A DNA stretch of 64,000 nt from Rhodanobacteraceae bacterium (lineage in GTDB: Bacteria > Pseudomonadota > Gammaproteobacteria > Xanthomonadales > SZUA-5): positions 1 through 64,000 of the forward strand of contig JADJPR010000010.1 of NCBI GenBank assembly GCA_016713135.1. The letters run 5' to 3'. The notes under the pieces were generated by a model, which was not told the DNA's origin, ran no database searches, and saw only the letters and a list, made by a program, of their open reading frames with translations. The stretch's first letter is position 1. Each line of letters starts with the position of its first letter. Below are positions 58,448 through 64,000 of the stretch, piece by piece. Position numbers and translations under genes: made by a program.

Positions 58448-58655
58448 GAGGGCATGAGGATGCGAGGGCACGAGGGCACGAGGGCACGAGGGCACGCAAG
58501 AGCCGATTCGAGGCTGGCCCTGACTGACGCGCGCTCTGGTGCCTACTTTCTAGCGCTTCTCCGTCGCTTCAAGACGGCAAGTGAAGGCTGATCCGGAGCG
58601 CGCCTTGGCTCTTTCGTTCCCTCGTGCCCTCATGCCCTCGTGCCCTCGTTTTCGA
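58448..58655. repeat. inverted repeat with GAGGGCAC arms, right arm inside pbpC
   Basis: The left arm (58463-58495) is GAGGGCACGAGGGCACGAGG repeated, ending GCAAGAGCCG. The right arm (58602-58655) reads GCCTTGGCTCTTTCGTTCCC then TCGTGCCCTCATGCCCTCGT. The right arm encodes the first residues of the pbpC product. Confidence 0.75.
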
Positions 58656-61010
58656 CCGCTTTTCCTCCGCCTGCTGCGCCTCACCGCCCTCGCCGGCGGT
58701 GCGCTGCTGCTCGCATTGGCGTTGGTGCGCCTGCTGTCGCACCCGGCGCTGTCCAGCCACGCGCCGCAGTCGGTGGCGGTGCAGGACCGCCACGGGAAGC
58801 TGCTGCGGCTGACCCTGGCCAGCGACGATCGCTACCGCCTGTGGCTGCCGCTCGGCGAGATCTCGCCGCGGCTGGTCGAGGCCGTGTTGCTGCACGAGGA
58901 CGCCTGGTTCCGCTGGCATCCGGGGGTGAATCCGCTGAGCCTGGTGCGCGGCGCGTGGAGCACCTATGTGTCGGGGGAGGCGCGCATCGGCGGCTCCACC
59001 CTGACGATGCAGCTGGCGCGGTTGCTGGGCCGGCTGGACACGCGTTCGCCCGCCGGCAAGCTGCGCCAGATCGGGCACGCGCTGTGGCTGGAGGCGCGCT
59101 ATTCCAAGGACGAGATCCTCGAGGCCTATCTCAACCTCGCGCCCTACGGCGGCAACATCGAGGGCGTGGGTGCGGCCAGCCTGATCTACTTCGACAAGCC
59201 GGCCGGCGAGCTGACGCTGCCCGAGGCACTGACCCTGGCGGTGCTGCCGCAGGCGCCGGCGCGCCGCGGCCGGCCGGCCGCGGACGGGGCAGGGCAGGTG
59301 ATCGGCCCTTCGCTGGCGGCGGCGCGTGACCGCCTGTACCAGCGCTTCCGCGAGCGCGGCGCGGCGGATGCGGCGGACGATGCGCTGATGGCGCTGCCCT
59401 TGCGGCTGCGCCCGGCGAGTGCCTTGCCCTTTGCCGCGCCGCATTATGTCGAGCGCGTGCTTGCCGAGCGCTGGCGGCGATCGCTGCCCGGGCCGCGGCT
59501 GGTCACCACGCTGGACCTGTCGCTGCAGCGGTTGGTCGAACAGCGCGTCGCCAGCCACCTCGCACGCTGGCGTAGCAAGGGCCTCGACAATGCGGTCGCG
59601 ATGCTGGTCGACACCCGGGACATGGGGGTGCGCGCGCTGGTCGGGTCGGCCGACTACTTCGACCCGAAGATCGGCGGACAGGTGAACGGCGCGGCCGGCA
59701 AGCGCTCGCCCGGGTCGACCCTGAAACCCTTCATCTACGGTCTGGCGCTGGATCAGGGTGTGCTGCACCCGGCGACCGTGCTGCGCGATGTGCCAAGCGC
59801 CTTCGGCCCGTTCACGCCGGAGAACTTCGACGGGCGCTTCCTCGGGCCGGTGACCGCGACCGAGGCGCTGGTGCGCTCGCGCAATATCCCGGCCGTGCTG
59901 GTCGCGGCCCAGCTCAAGCGCCCCAGCCTGTACGACTTCCTGCGCCAGGCGGGCATCGCGCGGATGGCCAGCGCCGAGCACTACGGGCTGGCGCTGGTGC
60001 TGGGCGGCGGCGAGGTGACCATGGAGGAGCTGATCCAGCTGTATGCGCTGCTCGGCAACGATGGCCAGTGGAAGCCGCTGGCCTGGATCGATGGCACGGC
60101 GCCGCCTGAGGGCAAGCCGCTGCTCAGCGCCGAGGCCGCGTTCATCGTGCGCGACATGCTCGCGCAGAACCCGCGCCCGGACTTCGGCACCCTGGCGCAG
60201 ACCGATGCGCTGCGCGTGCCGTGGAAGACCGGCACCAGCTGGGGATTCCGCGATGCCTGGAGTGCCGGGCTGGTCGGGCCCTACGTGCTGGTCGTGTGGA
60301 TGGGCCATTTCGATGGCCGCGGCAACCCGGCGCTGATCGGCGTGGACGCCGCCGCACCGCTGTTCTTCAGCATCGTCGATGCGCTCGCCGCGGCGCATGA
60401 GGACCTGTCCGATCCGCCGCGGCGCTGGCCGTTGAACCTGCGGCGGGTCGAGATCTGCCGCGCGTCCGGCGATCTGCCGAACGCCTGGTGCCCCAAGCGC
60501 GGCGACACCTGGTTCATCCCGGGCGTCTCGCCGATCCGCCAGAGCCGCATCCACCGCGCGATCCAGGTCGACCGCGCGACCGGCCAGCCGGTCTGCGGCC
60601 GGCGCGACCCCGCCAGCGTGCGCACCGAGGTCTACGAGTTCTGGCCGAGCGACCTGGCCGAGGTCTACGCCCAGGCCGGCATCCCGCGGCGCAAGCCGCC
60701 CAAGGGCGCCGACTGCGCAGGCGCGGAGCACTGGCTGGGCAGCGCGCCGACCATCTCGTCGCCGCTGCGCGCCACCGCCTACGCATTGCGCCTGAGCCGC
60801 CCGGACCAGAACCAGATCGAGCTGCAGGCCAGCGCTGATGCCGACGCGGACAAGCTGTACTGGTTCGCCGGGTCAAGCTTCATCGGCGAGGCCGCACCCG
60901 GCCAGTCGCTGCCCTGGACCCCGCCGCGCCCCGGCCGCCACACCCTGCGCGTGGTCGACGATCATGGCCGCGTCGCCGAGCGCGAGGTGGAAGTGGTGGT
61001 GGAGCGCTGA
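58581..61010 (+). CDS. pbpC: penicillin-binding protein 1C
   Basis: PbpC is a bifunctional transglycosylase/transpeptidase that polymerises and cross-links peptidoglycan in the periplasm. The 809-residue product has a membrane helix (LTALAGGALLLALALVRLL) and a GT51 domain (about residues 75-250: EAVLLHEDAWFRWHPGVNPL, GGSTLTMQLARLL). Its transpeptidase domain has SPGSTLKPF (SxxK), SRN and KTGTSW (KTG). A BiPBP_C-type tail ends EREVEVVVER. Start at GTG 58581 or ATG 58632; residues 12-24 come from an intergenic repeat arm, so the true N-terminus is uncertain. Confidence 0.93.
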   Translation: MKADPERALALSFPRALMPSCPRFRPLFLRLLRLTALAGGALLLALALVRLLSHPALSSHAPQSVAVQDRHGKLLRLTLASDDRYRLWLPLGEISPRLVEAVLLHEDAWFRWHPGVNPLSLVRGAWSTYVSGEARIGGSTLTMQLARLLGRLDTRSPAGKLRQIGHALWLEARYSKDEILEAYLNLAPYGGNIEGVGAASLIYFDKPAGELTLPEALTLAVLPQAPARRGRPAADGAGQVIGPSLAAARDRLYQRFRERGAADAADDALMALPLRLRPASALPFAAPHYVERVLAERWRRSLPGPRLVTTLDLSLQRLVEQRVASHLARWRSKGLDNAVAMLVDTRDMGVRALVGSADYFDPKIGGQVNGAAGKRSPGSTLKPFIYGLALDQGVLHPATVLRDVPSAFGPFTPENFDGRFLGPVTATEALVRSRNIPAVLVAAQLKRPSLYDFLRQAGIARMASAEHYGLALVLGGGEVTMEELIQLYALLGNDGQWKPLAWIDGTAPPEGKPLLSAEAAFIVRDMLAQNPRPDFGTLAQTDALRVPWKTGTSWGFRDAWSAGLVGPYVLVVWMGHFDGRGNPALIGVDAAAPLFFSIVDALAAAHEDLSDPPRRWPLNLRRVEICRASGDLPNAWCPKRGDTWFIPGVSPIRQSRIHRAIQVDRATGQPVCGRRDPASVRTEVYEFWPSDLAEVYAQAGIPRRKPPKGADCAGAEHWLGSAPTISSPLRATAYALRLSRPDQNQIELQASADADADKLYWFAGSSFIGEAAPGQSLPWTPPRPGRHTLRVVDDHGRVAEREVEVVVER

Positions 61011-61097
61011 GGTCCAGCGTGGTTGGCGGCCGCTTCAGGTCACGGCAGGTCGCGGCCGGATGTCGGTTGTTGGCAAAGGCTGGTGTGTCGGTAGCCC

Positions 61098-61165
61098 GTG
61101 GGAGCGGCTTCAGCCGCGATCTGCGCTGGCGGCTGCTGGAAAGATCGCCGACAGAGTCGGCGCTC
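61098..61165. repeat. REP pair (REPIN-like)
   Basis: GTGGGAGCGGCTTCAGCCGC (61098-61117) with GATC is followed by the inverted partner GATCGCCGACAGAGTCGGCG (61143-61162). It lies in the 429-bp gap after pbpC. Confidence 0.8.
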
Positions 61166-61166
61166 G

Positions 61167-61350
61167 GCGAACACGTCGCAAGGCATTGATTGTGCAGTGT
61201 CAATTCGGAGGGCACGAGGGCAAGAGGGCAAGAGGGCACGCAAAGGCGCTCCTTCGCACAGAACCGGCTCTTGCGTGCCCTCGTGCCCTCGTGCCCTCCT
61301 GTTCGATGCGCGAACACGCGCACCGGCAGGGGCGACCGGAACTCTCACAG
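61167..61350 (+). repeat. modular interspersed repeat, type II, second copy
   Basis: It starts GCGAACACGTCGCAAGGCAT, has arms of GAGGGCAC/GAGGGCAA (61209-61240) and GTGCCCTC (61275-61299), and ends with the common module GTTCGATGCGCGAACACGCG (61301-61320) through GGAACTCTCAC. A short CCAACAA tandem array follows at 61377-61412. Confidence 0.8.
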
Positions 61351-61376
61351 GTGCATCAGCGTGCAAGCTTCGCTGC

Positions 61377-61436
61377 CAACAACCAACAACCAACAACCAA
61401 CCGACAACCGCTAACCGCCCTCAACCCACAACCCGA
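61377..61436 (+). repeat. CCAACAA tandem array
   Basis: CCAACAACCAACAACCAACA (61377-61396) continues as degenerate copies to AACCCACAACCC. It abuts the ridA stop and completes the repeat-filled gap. Confidence 0.6.
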
Positions 61437-61439
61437 TCT

Positions 61440-61796
61440 TCACACCGCCGCCGTGACCACAATCTCCACCCGCCACTCGGGTTTGGCCAGCGGTGCCTGG
61501 ACGGTGGCGCGTGGTGGGCAGTGACCCTGAGCGACCCAGGCGTCCCATACGGCGTTCATCGCCGGGAAGTCGCGGATGTCCGAGAGGTAGATCTGTGCCA
61601 TCAGGATCTTGGTCTTGTCGCTGCCTGCGCGCGCCAGCAGCGCATCGATGGAGGCAAGTACCTGACGCGTCTGGCCGGACACGTCGGCGCTGGCATCCTC
61701 GGCCACCTGTCCAGCCAGATGCGCGATGCCGTCGTAGACGCTCATCTCCGACATGCGCGCGCCGACATCGAAGCGCTGGATGATCTTGCTGCCCAT
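61440..61796 (-). CDS. ridA: RidA family protein
   Basis: RidA deaminates reactive enamine/imine intermediates released by PLP enzymes. The 118-residue product fits the family: HLAGQVAEDASADVSGQTRQ (the Q/V-rich strand), ILMAQIYLSDIRDFPAMNAV, and CPPRATVQAPLAKPEWRVEI with the substrate-binding Arg in PRATV. AGGAG lies upstream of ATG 61796. It is divergent from the secretion ATPase gene. Confidence 0.9.
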   Translation of the reverse strand: MGSKIIQRFDVGARMSEMSVYDGIAHLAGQVAEDASADVSGQTRQVLASIDALLARAGSDKTKILMAQIYLSDIRDFPAMNAVWDAWVAQGHCPPRATVQAPLAKPEWRVEIVVTAAV

Positions 61797-61904
61797 GGAG
61801 TCTCCTGGATCGCGTGGTGGGTGCGAGCTTCGTGCGGACCAGCGCACGACTGCCGGCTCGAAGCGGTTAGGATGCATCTTCGCATTCGAGTACGGACGCA
61901 AACG

Positions 61905-63749
61905 ATGTCAACCGTCAAGCAAACGCGAACGATCGCGCGCGAACTGCCGACGGGCGGCGCCGCACCGCCGAGGTTCACGCCGAACCACAAGCTGATACTG
62001 GCGCAGGTGGTTGCTGCGCTGATCGAGGATGGGCTGCTCGGCACCGCAGATGGAGACCGCATCCTGCTGGACGCGCGATCGGGTCAGGGGCGGCTGGATC
62101 TGCATCCACTGGTGGTGATTGCCAACCTCAAGCCGAAGGATGGGCGTGACGCGAGCAAGACGCTGACCTTGGAATCGCTGACCGAATGGCTGGCGGAACA
62201 GGCGGGCCTGCCCTACTTCAAGATCGACCCGATGAAGATCAAGATGGCCGAGGTCACCGAGGTGATCGGCCAGGCGTATGCGCAGCGTTACCGCATCCTG
62301 CCAGTGGCGGTGACGGCCGAGCAGGTGGTGTTCGCCACCAGCGAGCCGATGATCACCGGCTGGCGTCCGGACCTGACGCACATCCTGCGCAAGGACGTGC
62401 AATGCGTGGTGGCAAATCCGCTGGACGTCTCGCGCTACCTGATGGAGTTCTATGGCGTCACGCGCAGCGTGCGCAAGGCCAAGGACCAGAAGGACGGCGC
62501 GCGCGAGCTTGGCAGCAAGATCATCAACTTCGAACAACTGCTGGAACTCGGCAAGAGCGCGACACTGGGTGCCGACGACCAGCACATCGTGCAGATCGTC
62601 GACTGGCTGCTGCAGTACGCCTTCGAACAACGCGCCAGCGACATCCACCTCGAACCGCGCCGCGAGATCTCCAACGTGCGCTTCCGCATCGACGGCGTGA
62701 TGCACAAGACCTTCGAACTGCCGACGCCGGTGATGGTCGGTGTGACCGCGCGCATCAAGGTGCTCGGGCGCATGGACCTGGCGGAGAAACGACGGCCACA
62801 GGATGGTCGCCTGAAGGCGCGCAGTCCTTCGGGGCGGGAAGTCGAGATGCGCCTGTCGACCATGCCCACTGCCTTCGGCGAGAAGGTCGTGATGCGCATC
62901 TTCGACCCCGACATCGTGGTCAAGGAATTCAAGCAGCTGGGCTTCTCCGAGCGCGAGGGCAAGCTGTGGGACGACATGATTTCGGCGCCGAACGGGATCG
63001 TGCTGGTCACCGGCCCGACGGGCTCGGGCAAGACCACCACGCTGTACTCGACCCTGAAGCGGCTGGCGACGCCGGAAATCAATGTCTGCACCGTCGAGGA
63101 CCCGATCGAGATGATCGCGCCCGAGTTCAACCAGATGCAGGTGCAGCACAACATCGACCTGGGCTTTGCCGAAGGCGTGCGCACCTTGCTGCGCCAGGAT
63201 CCGGACATCATCATGGTCGGCGAGATTCGCGACCTGGAAACCGCGCAGATGGCCATCCAGGCCGCGCTGACCGGGCATCTGGTGCTCTCCACGCTGCACA
63301 CCAACGACGCGCCGAGTGCGGTCCAGCGCCTGATGGACCTGGGCGCGCCCTACTACCTGCTGCAGGGCACCATCGTCGGCATCATGGCGCAGCGTCTGGT
63401 GCGGACCCTGTGTCCGCATTGCAAGCGCATCGATGCCCAGGTGGATGAAATCAAGTGGCAGGCGCTGTGCCATCCCTGGCGCGCCGAGGTGCCCAGCCGC
63501 ATCGGCGCGCCGGTGGGTTGCCTGGAGTGCCGCAAGACCGGATACCTGGGGCGCACCGGCATCTACGAGATGTTTCGCATCTCGCCGACACTGCGCAGCA
63601 TGATCCACCCGAGCGTGGAACTCTCGAAGTTCGCCGAGGCCGCACGCAAGGAGGGCATGCGCCCCTTGCGCCTGTCGGCGGCGATGCATGTGGCGCGCGG
63701 CATCACGACGATCGAGGAAGTCCTCGGCGTGTTGCCTCCGATCGAGTAG
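61905..63749 (+). CDS. GspE/PulE/PilB-type secretion ATPase
   Basis: The 614-residue cytoplasmic ATPase powers type II secretion or type IV pilus assembly. It has an N-terminal GspE_N/MshEN-like region (about residues 25-200) and the core GPTGSGKTTT (Walker A). CTVEDPIEM (Asp box), QVQHNIDLGFAEGVRTLLRQ, DIIMVGEIRD (Walker B) and LVLSTLHTNDA (His box) follow. The zinc tetracysteine is CPHCKR and CLECRKTGYLGRTGIYE. ATG 61905 is chosen; ATG 61872 would add 11 residues. No other pilus or secretion genes follow in the window. Confidence 0.93.
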   Translation: MSTVKQTRTIARELPTGGAAPPRFTPNHKLILAQVVAALIEDGLLGTADGDRILLDARSGQGRLDLHPLVVIANLKPKDGRDASKTLTLESLTEWLAEQAGLPYFKIDPMKIKMAEVTEVIGQAYAQRYRILPVAVTAEQVVFATSEPMITGWRPDLTHILRKDVQCVVANPLDVSRYLMEFYGVTRSVRKAKDQKDGARELGSKIINFEQLLELGKSATLGADDQHIVQIVDWLLQYAFEQRASDIHLEPRREISNVRFRIDGVMHKTFELPTPVMVGVTARIKVLGRMDLAEKRRPQDGRLKARSPSGREVEMRLSTMPTAFGEKVVMRIFDPDIVVKEFKQLGFSEREGKLWDDMISAPNGIVLVTGPTGSGKTTTLYSTLKRLATPEINVCTVEDPIEMIAPEFNQMQVQHNIDLGFAEGVRTLLRQDPDIIMVGEIRDLETAQMAIQAALTGHLVLSTLHTNDAPSAVQRLMDLGAPYYLLQGTIVGIMAQRLVRTLCPHCKRIDAQVDEIKWQALCHPWRAEVPSRIGAPVGCLECRKTGYLGRTGIYEMFRISPTLRSMIHPSVELSKFAEAARKEGMRPLRLSAAMHVARGITTIEEVLGVLPPIE

Positions 63750-63853
63750 CGGCGGGGATGCGGATACAGTGCACCCGCAATCTCGGACCGGCGTGGGTCA
63801 GGGTAGTGCGCAGCGCTTGACCGGCGAGGCCCCGCCCAGCCTTGCGGCAAGCA

Positions 63854-63882
63854 CCCGCTGAGCCGCTGCGCGGCACAGCGGG
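63854..63882. terminator. hairpin directly after the partial minus-strand gene
   Basis: CCCGCTG (63854-63860) pairs with CAGCGGG (63876-63882), and the inner GCCGCTGCGCGGC can also fold. It abuts the stop of the minus-strand gene and may also end the secretion ATPase transcript. Confidence 0.55.
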
Positions 63883-64000
63883 CTACTGAACGCCGGGGAA
63901 GCTCTCGACGTACTTGATGGTGAAGTCGGGAAAACTGTCGACGAACTGGATCTTGAAGTCCGGGAAGCTCTCGACCATCTGCCACTTGCCGGGCTTGTCC
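63883..64000 (-). CDS. C-terminus of a SFPDF-repeat protein, partial
   Basis: On the minus strand the last 38 codons before the stop at 63883 read DKPGKWQMVESFPDFKIQF then VDSFPDFTIKYVESFPGVQ. Three copies of an 11-residue unit V-[ED]-SFP-D-F-x-I-x-[FY] are plain. Similar tandem SFPDF units occur in uncharacterised bacterial proteins, often at the end of the chain, and suggest an elongated beta-solenoid. The start lies outside the window. Confidence 0.7.
   Translation of the reverse strand, partial: DKPGKWQMVESFPDFKIQFVDSFPDFTIKYVESFPGVQ

Noticed and set aside
1..64000. tRNA, rRNA, tmRNA and riboswitches
   Set aside because: No cloverleaf with a T-loop GTTCGA(A/T)TC in context or other conserved RNA cores was found by eye; the GTTCGATGCGCGAAC modules are repeat ends, not tRNA T-arms.

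Overview
The window is GC-rich bacterial DNA with dense genes on both strands and no rRNA or tRNA that I could find. Gene content (penicillin-binding protein 1C, MgtE, DgkA, GlnK with Amt, a GspE/PilB-type ATPase), REP palindromes of the GTGGGAGCGGC...GCCGCGATC type, and secreted proteins ending in an F-x-[DN]-GF-[ED] motif all suggest a gammaproteobacterium, probably of the order Lysobacterales (Xanthomonadales). The taxonomic call is inference.

Layout. 1-5 kb: a broken Tat-exported oxidoreductase fragment, then a minus-strand run of wax-ester synthase/DGAT, small membrane protein, TatD and MgtE. 5.4-7.1 kb: amt-glnK behind a clear sigma-54 promoter. 7.2-9.9 kb: a minus-strand run with a polysaccharide deacetylase, a 2OG-Fe(II) oxygenase and an HNH nuclease. 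10.4-19.7 kb: AIM24-like protein, DUF533 protein, DgkA, TerC, POT transporter, FG-GAP secreted protein, SDR and lipocalin. 19.8-27.2 kb: a divergent polyamine cluster. 27.3-35.6 kb: hydrolase, two convergent Ser/Thr kinases and an EAL protein. 35.8-42.4 kb: LCAT-like lipase, an NDH-2 fused to cNMP and CBS domains, and a membrane-anchored serine hydrolase. 42.4-46.3 kb: a repeat-rich accessory stretch with small proteins. 46.4-57.4 kb: DUF255 protein, lipoproteins, DoxX, two GNATs and BNR-repeat secreted proteins. 57.5-64 kb: GDPD, PbpC, RidA, a GspE/PilB ATPase and the C-terminus of a repeat protein.

The most interesting locus is 19811-27201. On the minus strand lie a tandem-duplicated spermidine synthase and a homospermidine-synthase-like enzyme. 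On the plus strand, head to tail and translationally coupled, lie a BpsA-type branched-polyamine synthase, a polytopic carrier, a lysyl-hydroxylase-like 2OG oxygenase and an APH-type kinase. The shared divergent promoter carries a repeated CAACC[AT]CCGTGATA motif. I read this as a dedicated pathway for making, modifying and moving an unusual (branched, homo- or hydroxylated) polyamine.

The second theme is intergenic DNA. More than ten gaps hold imperfect hairpins whose arms are short tandem repeats (GTGAAAC, GGACGCAAA, GAGGGCAC, GGGGCAC, GGGTTGT and others). Two are copies of a ~270-bp modular element, and one gap holds a 161-bp MITE-like element with 25-bp perfect inverted ends. Four genes carry apparent single-base frameshifts and one an early amber codon, so either the assembly has indel errors or several loci are decaying.
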